Source: Blattamonas nauphoetae
Taxonomy: Eukaryota; Preaxostyla; Oxymonadida
NCBI GenBank assembly: GCA_033064195.1
Contig: JARBJD010000515.1
Span: 1 to 38,453 of the forward strand
Length of the DNA: 38,453 nucleotides
Direction of reading: 5' to 3'
Position 1 is the stretch's first letter. Each line of letters begins with the position of its first letter. Shown here piece after piece: positions 19,101 to 27,887 of the stretch. The translations under genes and the position numbers were made by a program. The notes beneath the pieces were generated by a model. The model worked only from the letters and a program-made list of their open reading frames with translations. It was not told the DNA's origin and searched no databases.

Positions 19101-19670
19101 CTGAATTTCATCTACAACTTCATGTACAAATGCCTCGACATGAACAAGATTCATTTCTGTGAGGGAGACACAGACTCTGCATATTGGGCAATTAGTGGTG
19201 ATCCGAATGCAGGAATCCATCAACAATTTGAACATGTGATTGCTGACAAAGAATTCTATGATGCACACAAATATGAATGGTTTCCCAATCCTGAAAAGGG
19301 AGTTGATGATGAGAAGAAGCTGTTGGGATTAGCAATTGAAAAGGAAGGTGAACAGATGATCTGTCTAGCTCCAAAGTGTTACTCTCTCGATGAGAAATGT
19401 AAGATCAAAGGAGTGTCTCTAAAGAAAACAAATATCACAAGTGACGATTATGTGAAGTGCCTAAACGGAGAGAAAACTGTGACAACCACACTGAACTTCC
19501 AGACAAGAAGAATCGTGAGCGAAGAGAATACAAATGGATTTGAGATAGCAAAAATACAACAACAGAAACTCAGTCTCAGTGGAATCCATCTGAAAGCAAT
19601 CGTACTTGAAAATGAATCGTGTCCTCCATTCATTCATGGACTGAAAGCTACTGATTTTATAATTGAATAA
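16098..19670 (+). CDS. Polinton protein-primed family B DNA polymerase (pPolB)
   Basis: At 1190 codons this is the longest ORF of the window. Exonuclease motifs are YDFETMED (about residue 282), GFNSSRFDINLI (about 370) and YNIRDVECMI (about 510). Polymerase motifs are A, DFNSLYPSAF (about 742); B, KTNLNGSYGYDG (about 920); and C, EGDTDSAYW (about 1021). This is the DNA_pol_B_2 pattern that replicates linear DNA from a protein primer, as in adenoviruses and Polintons. Between the exonuclease and palm regions lies an insert with CYIC, LDRIDNSKGHSKENV and CDYCN (about 600-665), which looks like an HNH nuclease or zinc domain. The ORF ends with TAA at 19668-19670. Confidence 0.93.
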   Translation: MIRSSGDINEYSKYAINLIKESQERTLMDTKTMYIAFHSILVAVYRFPVAGKANAILTEHIKTRNVRYIDSEFNICFFQALSFLTLPEVPGKKISINMRNVEAKRLFAESMNLTHLKPHQLTEHLRKYPGFDIACDLEKEMTRHNITVHIYEYDEDKKRYFLSQSYVNENDDARVLPILMIPLTATLVHVMFIVDPEKITGYKLCPYCQSRGFQVKDSHFKTYYEKHLKECKELDGKHVKKITLDKTPRPYVPHILNNRTYEFLMAHKRQDEFKPTQYYITYDFETMEDLILDNLFSDDNTQLISHLKPLSIASSIKTKSGVKSIYFDLRDGKDFVKQWIRELFKYAETVRENNYYEDPEIPSQNEVSVIGFNSSRFDINLIFRDLVDKDWKVVSFLGSTTKYKQVLIRHEKTQQVLRFIDMMSYTGPMTLDNAVKAFGGNTTLQKSFFAYESFDSSDYDTVLSKPEPFSKYEFYSSLNNSEMSDTDYQLYLDDWNKQGFKNRWEYLKFYNIRDVECMIAPLDNLIDLNFQYKVDMLHNLSLSANASAIKYACAYKDFDIDDDFNGVDQSGEIKITKQYWRYKVASYIYQDQKAHRNTDKNVTEADYDWFVQQCKRVCYICKSHFSQAVRPTLDRIDNSKGHSKENVKICCDYCNTYKSDKDEHLTRLRIQLKKYCIWKSLPMTLTHEQTYHKLRAAVTGGLSNVQHRQNIKDVTPINHFKSEDGKVVSKDTEHKMTHICGVDFNSLYPSAFSSIKNKNNPYTKHRMYMPGRCLFTATGDKECRKIIEDKNQKTLFVAELKGHIDEKYINEFINFPPIFRNIVVNTTEENIGEKTYSLMKKHGLKTDDKQRKLTQLLSTHDQYMFFSTYYLWFLIDYCHFIIDDIGSVMVFSRHAGFEPFVTSFMNDRIEAMKVGNKGKEQFCKTNLNGSYGYDGMNTEKYNSITICNEKRTYLKQMMKGFVATREINEDNYIVIEDREKASCKTCLQEAVFTLDNAKFWYLNFIYNFMYKCLDMNKIHFCEGDTDSAYWAISGDPNAGIHQQFEHVIADKEFYDAHKYEWFPNPEKGVDDEKKLLGLAIEKEGEQMICLAPKCYSLDEKCKIKGVSLKKTNITSDDYVKCLNGEKTVTTTLNFQTRRIVSEENTNGFEIAKIQQQKLSLSGIHLKAIVLENESCPPFIHGLKATDFIIE

Positions 19671-19693
19671 ACACAAACTTTATTTTTGTATAA

Positions 19694-20269
19694 ATGAATA
19701 CACGACAGATTAATACTTTAGTGAATAGACTTCTTCGGTGCACACAGCATTCCAAAAACGAAATAGTCGAAAAGAAATGGACTTTAACTAACGTTTTACC
19801 TGTCTATCATGGCGCTGATTCTAATGGACCTTTTGATGGAAATGATGAAACATTCTTCGAGGATTGGTTCAATGGAGGTTTATCTCCTGAATTATCACTT
19901 CCTGATGGAAGAAGAGTAGTTCAACAATTTGTAAGCAAATTCCTAGGAGTTCGTATTCGGGATAGCACTGCTAAACTTGCATTCGAAGCATATCAATTTT
20001 ATCATCACGAGGTGAATCAGGGAGTGAATTCTTCACCACGGATTCGAAGGCCTGCAGAGGCAAGACCAATACCCATTCCAGTGCAAAGACCAATAGCAAT
20101 AGAACCACCTGAATATCCAATAGTGCCTGGACTGAAGAGAAACTTGAAATCAATGGGGTTTGAATATGAATATCCAATGAAGGAGAGGAAGTTCGAAGAG
20201 GATGATGAGGATGACATAATTCCCAATCCACCAATGTCAATCAGAACAACTCCACAAACCACCCAGTGA
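19694..20269 (+). CDS. Unidentified Polinton protein, 191 aa
   Basis: The start follows CTTTATTTTTGTATAA, only 23 bases after the polymerase stop. The N-terminal 110 residues look globular, with an FFEDWFNGG motif that recurs in altered form in the integrase N-terminus (SFQDWYEEY). The rest is Pro/Ile-rich with an acidic patch (EEDDEDDI, about residue 168) and appears disordered. No family is recognised. The shared motif suggests duplication of a small domain between this gene and the next. Confidence 0.55.
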   Translation: MNTRQINTLVNRLLRCTQHSKNEIVEKKWTLTNVLPVYHGADSNGPFDGNDETFFEDWFNGGLSPELSLPDGRRVVQQFVSKFLGVRIRDSTAKLAFEAYQFYHHEVNQGVNSSPRIRRPAEARPIPIPVQRPIAIEPPEYPIVPGLKRNLKSMGFEYEYPMKERKFEEDDEDDIIPNPPMSIRTTPQTTQ

Positions 20270-20409
20270 GGGAGATCAGACAGTCGAACCGACGACACAG
20301 CAAGTGCTCAATAAGTTGGCACAAATGAAAGGATTGTTTGATCATCAACAGAGAAACGATTCAGAAGATGAACAGATCAAAGCTGAGAACTCAATAAAAA
20401 AAAAAGCAG

Positions 20410-21609
20410 ATGGAATACTTTATTACCTCACACATTCTGGATGCAAATAAAATGAACAGAGACACATTTATTCGAGCCTCGATTAACAAAACTATTGCGA
20501 ACGAAGATCTTGACTTCATTCTGACTCACACAAAACAAATCCCATTCGGAGGAAGATCATTTCAGGATTGGTATGAGGAATATGATCATAGATGGAGTGC
20601 TGCACATCCGAGGAAAATCCAGAGAGAAAAAGGAGGTGATGCGATGAGAATTGATCCTCCAATGATTCCAAAACCAACAGAGAAAATCGTGTATCCTTTT
20701 CGATCGAAGATGCAATTCATGTCGAAAGCAATTACAGGTGATCCACAGAAGACATCTGACAGAAAGGTTCCACAGAAATGTGACAGACCGTACTTCTCTC
20801 CCAAGTTTGGATCCTGGGAAATTGATCTCGTTTTTATCCAATCACCAACGTCGAAAACAGTGTTGCAGATATACCTCTTCGCAATTAACATCAACACTAA
20901 ATACCTGGTTGTCATTCCAGTTCTGGATAAATCATGGAGCAAAGTCAAGACTGCAATCAATGATCTGATAAATCATCGTGGAGTCAGCGTCAACAACATT
21001 CGAGGAGATGGTGAAGCAGCATGGACAAGTGGAGAAGCATCAGAGTTTTTCAAGGATCAGAATGTCAGCACATATTTCACAAGCTCACCATTCACTAATC
21101 ATAATCGAATAGTCGATCGAGTGATCAGAACAATCAGAGATGGATTCCAAGACAATGCAACACAGATGGCAAATCATTCATTGATGAATCAGATGGTGGA
21201 ATACTACAACATGACTCCACATCGAGCGTACTGGAACAAGTTCACTCCACAGCAGGCACAAAACAATCGTGAAATTGAAGCACTGTATATCTCCAGTTGT
21301 GAAGAACAATTAAAGAACATCCAAAAGCAACAGACAACACAGATGTTATGGAAATACAAGCCAGGAAACATTCTACTGATCCACCTTGATTTGGACAAGA
21401 CTGTTGCCAAGTTTCAGAAGAAGCGAAGACAGTTTCAATTCGTGGGGAAATTCATCGAATACAAACACGGAAATGTTGTAGCTACTCTACTGAATGGACT
21501 CACATGTCTACCAAAAATAGTGTACGTTCCAATCCAACACACAAAGTTCCAGGCAGACTCAATTGACAATTTAACTCCAGAGTTCATTGCTGAGTTCGGT
21601 CTCGCGTAG
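20410..21609 (+). CDS. Polinton integrase (retroviral-type, rve)
   Basis: This 399-codon ORF has an N-terminal extension, then the RNase-H-fold core: WEIDLVFI (about residue 137), YLVVIPVLDKSWSKV (about 170), IRGDGEAAWTSGEASEFF (about 198-216) and FTNHNRIVDRVIRTIRDGF (about 228-246, quoted in part), followed by a YYNMTPHRAYW segment and a C-terminal beta-rich SH3-like part (KYKPGNILLIHLD). Order and spacing match Polinton integrases, which insert the element and usually leave 6-bp duplications. It is on the same strand as the polymerase. Confidence 0.85.
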   Translation: MEYFITSHILDANKMNRDTFIRASINKTIANEDLDFILTHTKQIPFGGRSFQDWYEEYDHRWSAAHPRKIQREKGGDAMRIDPPMIPKPTEKIVYPFRSKMQFMSKAITGDPQKTSDRKVPQKCDRPYFSPKFGSWEIDLVFIQSPTSKTVLQIYLFAININTKYLVVIPVLDKSWSKVKTAINDLINHRGVSVNNIRGDGEAAWTSGEASEFFKDQNVSTYFTSSPFTNHNRIVDRVIRTIRDGFQDNATQMANHSLMNQMVEYYNMTPHRAYWNKFTPQQAQNNREIEALYISSCEEQLKNIQKQQTTQMLWKYKPGNILLIHLDLDKTVAKFQKKRRQFQFVGKFIEYKHGNVVATLLNGLTCLPKIVYVPIQHTKFQADSIDNLTPEFIAEFGLA

Positions 21610-21677
21610 TGCGATCTTCGATCTGAGAACTTTGTTCGTTTTCGAAAATGTTTCAGATATTTTTATTTCGACATAAA

Positions 21678-22002
21678 ATGTCATCACTGACAATTTTAGA
21701 ACCGTTTGATCCAGAACAAAAGGAGTTCACAAACATCCACGACTTTCAGAGATACTTGGAGAAGAATAGAAAAGAACTGAATTAGTACACAACACAGAAA
21801 CTGAATAGGATGATCCAAATTGATGGATATCGAATAACAAAAATAAGAGGTGAGATAGCACTGAGGAAACGATATGTTGATGCTTCCACCTCCTAATTCA
21901 CTCTCGATTGATCAAAGATTATCTGACATTGAAGAATCAATTCGAGCGCTGACTGACTCAATTGGTAACCTTATCCAAGAATTAACAGACCCTTCTGATT
22001 AG
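21678..22002 (+). pseudogene. Small unidentified Polinton gene(s), decayed
   Basis: A gene-start motif (ATATTTTTATTTCGACATAAA) precedes the ATG at 21678. Short frames follow, rich in Glu and Asn at first (FQRYLEKNRKEL) and ending with a short helical peptide (IDQRLSDIEESIRALTDSI) that stops at 22002. The locus is broken. No family is recognised. Confidence 0.4.
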
Positions 22003-22028
22003 TCCATCTTTGTTGATCTCAGTCAGTG

Positions 22029-22724
22029 CTACTCCATCTGTGTTGTATCGAAGAATGACTGCTTCACATTTTGTTTTCGTTGATAGACATTCCAGAATTG
22101 TCGAATATCAATGGGAGAGTTCAATTGAGGATAGACTCTACTGATTCGTTCTTTATTGAAGCCTCCAAAGATCCACATTGAATCAATGTTTGACTTCATA
22201 TCTGCTGACAAACTGAAGAGCTCATGCATCGTCAGAAAGAATGTGAACTTTGGTTGTCGATTCTCCAACAATAAGTCCATCATTGTCATTCTATTTTTGG
22301 ATGTTCTTCGTTCACCAAGTATTCTGCGACAGTCATCCAAGAGGATAATCGTTTGGAGATTCTTCACTGAGAAATCATCGATGTAAAGTGAGTCAAAGAG
22401 ATCCTCCCTGCATTCATCAGTGATTCTATTCTGCCATTGATTGTCAATAATTTCTTCATACGCAGCTTTCGATTCTGAGAGTTCCAATAGAAATGGAAGT
22501 GCATCATCGTATTTGACTTTCACATATGGAACGTTCAGTATTGGTTTGAATTTGTCGAAGGTTGGATCAATGTTCTTATCAGTGACGAAGACAAAGAGGT
22601 GAAACAGTTCATTTCTGACTTGAACATTCTGTAGCTTGGCAACCTCTCGAAGAGCATTGAATGTTTTCCCACTTCCTCTATTTCCCACGAGGACATTCAC
22701 ACTGTTGCGATCAGGGCTTTCCAA
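22029..22724 (-). CDS. Polinton packaging ATPase (A32/FtsK-HerA type)
   Basis: The minus-strand product has Walker A GNRGSGKT near its N-terminus, Walker B TIILLDDCR (about residue 128), and the downstream LLENRQPKFTFFLTMHELF and SNIDSMWIFGG motifs typical of A32-like genome-packaging ATPases of Polintons, virophages and poxviruses. Its 231 residues are close to the usual length of the core domain. It is opposite in direction to the polymerase and integrase, and lies tail-to-tail with the small genes before it. The 5' boundary is next to the foreign insert and is not defined here. Confidence 0.85.
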   Translation of the reverse strand: MESPDRNSVNVLVGNRGSGKTFNALREVAKLQNVQVRNELFHLFVFVTDKNIDPTFDKFKPILNVPYVKVKYDDALPFLLELSESKAAYEEIIDNQWQNRITDECREDLFDSLYIDDFSVKNLQTIILLDDCRRILGERRTSKNRMTMMDLLLENRQPKFTFFLTMHELFSLSADMKSNIDSMWIFGGFNKERISRVYPQLNSPIDIRQFWNVYQRKQNVKQSFFDTTQME

Positions 22725-22739
22725 AAATACCCATACTTT

Positions 22740-23485
22740 TCTGGAAGTGGACGAAAAATGAAAATGCTCGTTTGTTGAAGACCCTTCAGATTCTTAAGAA
22801 ATCTCTTGTTTTAAACAGAGCTGTGAAGTGAAATAGAGATTGTCCAGTCTGCGGACAACAAATGAACAATAAAGTGGGACTCATGATCTGTCAAACTGAA
22901 TATGAGGCTATGAGGAGACAGGGGATATGAATATGCACTGCAGTTGTTAACGTTTGCGGAGGATGTGAGAGAAGATCGAGTTTCTTCTTCGTGTTCCTGT
23001 TATTGGGAGAAAGAAGAGTGGGCTTGAGTTGTTTGATTCGGTCATCTTGTTCTTCATGTTGGAGGATGACGTGGAAGATTGTCCTTTATGCAATTGATCT
23101 GCTGGAGGAATTCAGCTATATTTGATCATATCGTTCTCAGCTCTCCTCTCTTCACTCTGACCAAGACAATGCCGATTTGGGAGCAGTGGATCTGCTACAC
23201 TGGAGAACACGCAACTTTTGGATGGGTGGATGACCGCCTTCACACCAGACAGTGGAGGAGTGGTAATACTAATGACCCTTTCTTGAACACCATGTCCAAC
23301 AAACTCTGTTCCGATTCTCTAGTTCACTCGTTTAAAATACTGAATCAACATCATCACGTCCCATTTGGACGATGTTGATGTCATCTGTCCGGATTGTGCA
23401 GTCATCTAAACCTCAGCCCGACAAAGCGGGTTCGACGTCACTAACTGGAAGTTAACATGTTGTACGAACGGCTGTAACCGGTAAA
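22740..23485. other. Left part of the insert, no gene recognised
   Basis: Short plus-strand frames only. One reads CPVCGQQ (about 22840), with a second CGGC about 110 bases on, a possible zinc-ribbon remnant. The frame at 23079-23378 has no recognisable motif. Confidence 0.35.
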
Positions 23486-23812
23486 ATGCTGTCTGCATCT
23501 ATGCAATCAAGTTCTGCACCCTCTACAACATCGAAGGGACAGACTAAGACACCCACGCAGAAGGAGGATCCCTCTTTTCAGCTTGAGAAAACTGGAATTA
23601 ATGGAGTAAATCACCGTGCAGAACTGCAAATCGAATGGAAAAGATCAGGAATTGACTGTCTAGTCGACCAAACGTATATCATCAGATCGTGTCGTGACAT
23701 GATGATGTTTCAACAACTTTCACGAATTATTCGCTCACATGATGCACTTGAGGTGAAATCTGATCAATTATCGCAACAACGTATGAAAATCTTGAGATTC
23801 GAGAAAATCTGA
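23486..23812 (+). CDS. Hypothetical host-like ORF, 108 aa
   Basis: It begins with a Ser/Thr-rich stretch and then has a more globular part (AELQIEWKRSGIDCLVDQ). It lies upstream of the ABC-transporter relic and could belong to the same ancient gene segment. No domain is recognised. Confidence 0.25.
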   Translation: MLSASMQSSSAPSTTSKGQTKTPTQKEDPSFQLEKTGINGVNHRAELQIEWKRSGIDCLVDQTYIIRSCRDMMMFQQLSRIIRSHDALEVKSDQLSQQRMKILRFEKI

Positions 23813-23879
23813 TCCCCAGCTACCGCCTGCACGCAGTAATGCAATCCCCTTCGTCGACGTGATTATCTTCGAAACAATG

Positions 23880-24450
23880 CCCAAAACGACTCCCATTCGT
23901 CTTGTGGAATGGTCTGAAGACGTTTATGAAGAAGGACGATGATGACAACACGTGGATTCCAGATAACAATTCGGTTGATCCTTCACAACTCCAACTTTCC
24001 TCACTCGACTCCGTTCCTCTTCTCGGTCTCTACCACTACACTCCGTCACCATCAACTATGCCACACAACACTCTGACATTGAATCACGGGAATACTGCGC
24101 GCTGGTGGACGTTGGGATGAGGGAAGCCACTGCTTCTGTCGGCGCTCACAGGGCTAAACGACGCGTGGGAGGAAGAAGGTTTGTGGGTGACCAAGCCGTG
24201 CTCATGCCACAGGATCCATTTGTGCAGGACACGTCACTGCGAAGCATCAATCTATATGGATCAGAGTTGGACAAGACGAGGCTGGAGTGTGTGGTGCGTG
24301 CATGCTGCTTCAACACGGATGAAAAGCGAAGCCCGACGGACTGAACACGTTCGTTGGCGGTCACAGGCGAAAGTTAAGCGGAGGACAGAAGCAGCGGATG
24401 TGTCTGGCGCATGTGTGCTATTCGATTCTGATGCAACGCGAGGCCGACTC
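23880..24450 (+). pseudogene. ABC-transporter nucleotide-binding domain relic (ABCC-like)
   Basis: Pieces in different frames are in the order of an ABC NBD: GKPLLLSALTGLNDAWEEE after a Gly-rich turn (Walker A region, about 24115-24170), VLMPQDPFVQDTSLRSINLYG quoted here as its Q-loop PQDPFVQDTSLR (about 24200-24240), then SELDKTRLECVVRACCF, and the signature LSGGQKQRMCLAHVCYS (about 24375-24425). The order and the Q-loop text resemble NBD1 of ABCC/MRP exporters. At least three frame changes separate the pieces and Walker B is not found, so it is a host pseudogene fragment. Confidence 0.7.
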
Positions 24451-25075
24451 CAACACATCCTCAGACTCTGATTCAGAATCAAACCACAAGCAAGCTGGAG
24501 AAGGCCACAGCGGCATGGAGCGAGTGGTGCTTCTGAACAGCCCACGATCGGCGTGCAATATACAAGCAGCAGACACACCTTTAGAGGAAGGCTACGCTGT
24601 ACCCACAATTCACTCTGCTCCGTCTCCCTCGCATACTATGGATAAGATAGATGGAAATGAGGAGGGAGCTGAAACGGAATCAGCCGTACAGTCCACTTGT
24701 GTGATCACTCTCCACGCGATCGTGTCGTTATTCATTGTTTCCGTTCTGAAAACACTTGCTGACACAGCGGTCGCCCCACTAGAAGAGGCTCTAAAGGAGA
24801 AACAGAGGAAGGACGCACAAACCGACACGCGGTCAGATTCTTTCAATTTGGACAACATCGTCTCTGAGGCCCCAGCGATCTGCCAGATGGGACCAGGCGA
24901 GATCATTGTGCGGATAGTGGCCGAGGTGCAGGATCAGAGCGATTGTCATGCAATTGGACGATGCCACAAATGTGTGATCGTCTGTCAAACACGCCAACAC
25001 TTCCATCAAACGCTCGCTGCTCGACGTGGGTGTGATCCAAAAGCTGTTCGGGCTGCTTTTGGAAAGAGGACGTAG
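24398..25075 (+). CDS. ORF continuing from the ABC signature, 225 aa
   Basis: The first residues belong to the ABC signature region (CLAHVCYS). The frame then runs into acidic, Ser-rich text (SNTSSDSDSESN) and one hydrophobic stretch (ITLHAIVSLFIVSVL, about residues 107-121) that could be a membrane segment or buried helix, followed by a charged helix. Linkers between NBD1 and the second membrane domain of ABCC proteins are often acidic, so it may be a decayed linker. As a gene it is doubtful. Confidence 0.3.
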   Translation: MCLAHVCYSILMQREADSNTSSDSDSESNHKQAGEGHSGMERVVLLNSPRSACNIQAADTPLEEGYAVPTIHSAPSPSHTMDKIDGNEEGAETESAVQSTCVITLHAIVSLFIVSVLKTLADTAVAPLEEALKEKQRKDAQTDTRSDSFNLDNIVSEAPAICQMGPGEIIVRIVAEVQDQSDCHAIGRCHKCVIVCQTRQHFHQTLAARRGCDPKAVRAAFGKRT

Positions 25076-25399
25076 TGATGATGAGCGTGCCGCTTCGGGT
25101 GGAGGGAGAGAGTCGCGATAGTGACGCTTCGTCCTTTCTCTTTTGTGATTCTTTTGTACAGATGCATCTCGGCAGTCTCACCCTCACCCGACTCGACATG
25201 ATGGAAGGGCTTTGTCAGAACACAGAATAGGTTGTGGAGTCGAAACTGTCCAATGCAATCTCGCCGTCATTCACAACGTCGTGCGATCTCTCCACAGGAA
25301 GGGCGATGAGACAGCGAGATATCGAATGACTTCACCGTTGAGATCGAATGTGACTGCCTCATCATCTCCTCCATCTCCCGCTCACTATCATCATCTCAC

Positions 25400-26395
25400 T
25401 CCATCTCCCACCCACGATCATCGACCCCGTCCACTCCCACCCACGATCATCGTCTCCGTCCACTCCCACTCACGATCGTCGTCGTCTCCGTCCGCTCCCA
25501 CTCACGATCGTCGTCGTCTCCGTCCACTCCCACTCACGATCATCATCGACTCCGTCCGCTCCCACACACGATCATCATCGACTCCGTCCGCTCCCACTCA
25601 CGATCGTCGTCGTCTCCGTCCACTCCCACTCACGATCATCATCGACTCCGTCCGCTCCCACTCACGATCGTCGTCGTCTCCGTCCGCTCCCACTCACGAT
25701 CATCATCGACTCCGTCCGCTCCCACTCACGATCGTCGTCGTCTCCGTCCGCTCCCACACGATCATCATCGACTCCGTCCGCTCCCACACACGATCATCAT
25801 CGACTCCGTCCGCTCCCACACACGATCATCATCTACTCCGTCCGCTCCCACTCACGATCATCATCGACTCCGTCCGCTCCCACACACGATCATCATCGAC
25901 TCCGTCCGCTCCCACACACGATCATCATCGACTCCGTCCGCTCCCACTCACGATTATCATCGACTCCGTCCGCTCCCACTCACGATCATCATCGACTCCG
26001 TCCGCTCCCACACACGATCATCATCGACTCCGTCCGCTCCCACACACGATCATCATCGACTCCGTCCGCTCCCACACGATCATCATCGACTCCGTCCGCT
26101 CCCACACGATCATCATCGACTCCGTCCGCTCCCACACACGATCATCATCGACTCCGTCCGCTCCCACACACGATCATCATCGACTCCGTCCGCTCCCACT
26201 CACGATCATCATCGACTCCGTCCGCTCCCACTCACGATCATCGTCGACTCCGTCCGCTCCCGCACACGATCGTCACCGTCTCCGTCCGCTTCCACTCACG
26301 ATCATCGACTCCGTCCGCTTCCACTCACGATCGTCATCGTCTCCGTCCGCTCCCGCTCTCGATCATCATCGACTCCGTCCGCTCCCACTCCCAAT
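25400..26395 (+). repeat. 32-bp minisatellite, about 31 copies
   Basis: The unit is 32 bp and contains GATCATCATCGACTCCGTCC followed by GCTCCCACTCAC or GCTCCCACACAC. The spacing between successive GATC words is 32, with some units of 30 bp that lack one CA. Two core variants alternate in the first half (CATCATCGACTCC and CGTCGTCGTCTCC), while the second half is nearly uniform. Since 32 is not a multiple of three, translation cycles through three frames with a 96-base superperiod and meets no stop, which creates the 410-codon frame at 25212-26444. That frame is very likely accidental. Confidence 0.9.
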
Positions 26396-26597
26396 CTTCT
26401 CGTATCCACTTCCTCACACATTGTTTTCCAGCAATTTCTCTTAAATCACTTCATGAATCTACATCTGATTGTGGTGTGACTAGAATGTGAAAAGAGCAAG
26501 AATGGAATATCTGAGAAAAGTATGGGGATGTGATCAAAGCCGGATCTCCACCAAGATGAAGTTATGACAAAGGCTCCAAGGAAAATGTTCGTCAGAA

Positions 26598-26825
26598 TTA
26601 TATCAACATGAAAAATCTTAAATCTGAACAAACTGAGCAAGTCGGCTCCATGGGTGGAAAGCCCTGGTTGCGATTGAAATTCAAGTCTGGATGAATCTGT
26701 GATTGCACTTCATGAGAAACATTCCTATTTGATGCTTCACTCACTTTTGCATTCACATATGCTGTTAGAGACAAGGGTTCCACCCTCCGCGAAACCTCTG
26801 GTTTAGCCATATTCGATTTGTTCAT
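26598..26825 (-). CDS. Small minus-strand Polinton ORF, 75 aa
   Basis: Its ATG (26825) faces the plus-strand gene at 26947 across an AT-rich stretch with T- and A-runs that could serve both directions. The product contains PEVSRRVEPLSLTAYVNAKV and ends with two Cys (CSVC). No family is recognised. It lies on the same strand as the packaging ATPase but on the other side of the foreign insert. Confidence 0.4.
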   Translation of the reverse strand: MNKSNMAKPEVSRRVEPLSLTAYVNAKVSEASNRNVSHEVQSQIHPDLNFNRNQGFPPMEPTCSVCSDLRFFMLI

Positions 26826-26946
26826 TTGTGATTTAACTCTAATTAAAATATACTTTTGGTTTTTTTTATTTTTGTATGAAAACACACAATGTCACAAAGA
26901 TAGTGTACGTTCAACCACAAAGAAAAGCACAAGCAAAGAAACCAAA

Positions 26947-27847
26947 ATGAGATACGCAGCAGAGACTCAAGCAGCATTGAAACGAATCTATGCCGACGAT
27001 GATATTCAAACCAGACGCAATGATGCTCTGTGTAGTCTTCCATCAGCTCGAGAGTATATTCAGAGAACAGGACGAAATTGGACTGCGAAAATAGAACAAT
27101 ATGGACAAGTTCCTGATGTGATGGTCTACGATAATGATACTGGAGATCTGATTGCAGTCAATGGTGCTATGCTAACTCCATACAACAGCAGACCAGTCAA
27201 AGAGACATACTATGCAATGAATCCAACACCAGACATGCGAAGACTGAAACCATACACATCATTCAATCAAGAAAATGGAAGGAGAATCAAAGCTGTACAT
27301 CGGAATTTCCTCAAAATGGAACATACGATTTGCCAACCAATTATCGAGACGTCAGCTATGAAGAGATGAAGACCAAACGATCTCAACAACCATATGCAAT
27401 AATGAAGAGAGCTGTTGGTGAACACATGACAGACACATTGGGAATAACTCGTGCAAATCGAAGCAATCCAGCTGATCCCAGCAAGAATGTGTTAGACAAT
27501 ATGGTGTTCAATTCAATTCAATCACAGATTGCATCACTGATGTGGGATCAATGGCTTCATGATCATGTTCAGGACTACAATCCCAGTATGAAACAAAGAA
27601 AGCCTTCAAAGATCAGATTTATCCAGTGTTTCTCCAAATGATCACTCAAGATACAACGTATTTATCGGAATACTGTACTCGCTATTCAACTCACATATCA
27701 ACAGAAGTTAATAAACTGAAAGCCAAAGCATTCAAAACAGTCACAGATGATAATATCAGTGGATACCAATCTGAGATGCCTGGGTATTATCGATTTGCAC
27801 AGTTGGACAGTTCTGGAATGGGAGCTATAGATCGAGCAGAAATGTGA
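26947..27847 (+). pseudogene. Unidentified Polinton gene locus, broken
   Basis: Gene-like text in the element's codon style fills this stretch, preceded by the T-rich start motif near 26860-26876. Segments such as MRYAAETQAALKRIYADDD and MVFNSIQSQIASLMWDQWL (about 27500) look like a soluble, helical protein. The locus is broken about two or three times. It lies upstream of the virion gene cluster, where Polintons often carry a protease or minor virion proteins, but no catalytic motif was recognised. Confidence 0.45.
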
Positions 27848-27887
27848 ATTTAAAACATTAATATATTTTTTATTTTTATAGAAAGAG

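Larger units (their letters stand above)
22740..26450. other. Host-like DNA inserted in the Polinton, about 3.7 kb
   Basis: Composition shifts from the AT-rich, A-biased Polinton coding style to GC-richer text like the left flank, and returns after about 26450. The block contains an ABC-transporter relic, other short host-like frames and a minisatellite, none of which belongs to Polintons. The edges are approximate: the left edge lies between the ATPase and about 22990, the right edge between 26400 and 26500. No terminal repeats or duplicated target were found at the edges by eye. Confidence 0.65.

Noticed and set aside
23400-23480. Possible tRNA T-arm (GGGTTCGACGTC)
   Set aside because: No anticodon arm, D-arm or acceptor stem could be placed around it.
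25400-26395. CRISPR-like array
   Set aside because: The repeats are directly adjacent, with no unique spacers, and the context is eukaryotic.
25212-26444. 410-codon frame of Ser/Pro/Arg/His repeats
   Set aside because: It is produced by the stop-free 32-bp tandem repeat, which is open in all three forward frames; there is no independent coding signal.
22715-26660. Direct repeat bounding the foreign insert
   Set aside because: Short shared words (AGAAAAGTATGGG and TGGAAAGCCCTG) occur near both edges but not at matching positions; they are too short to count as target duplications.
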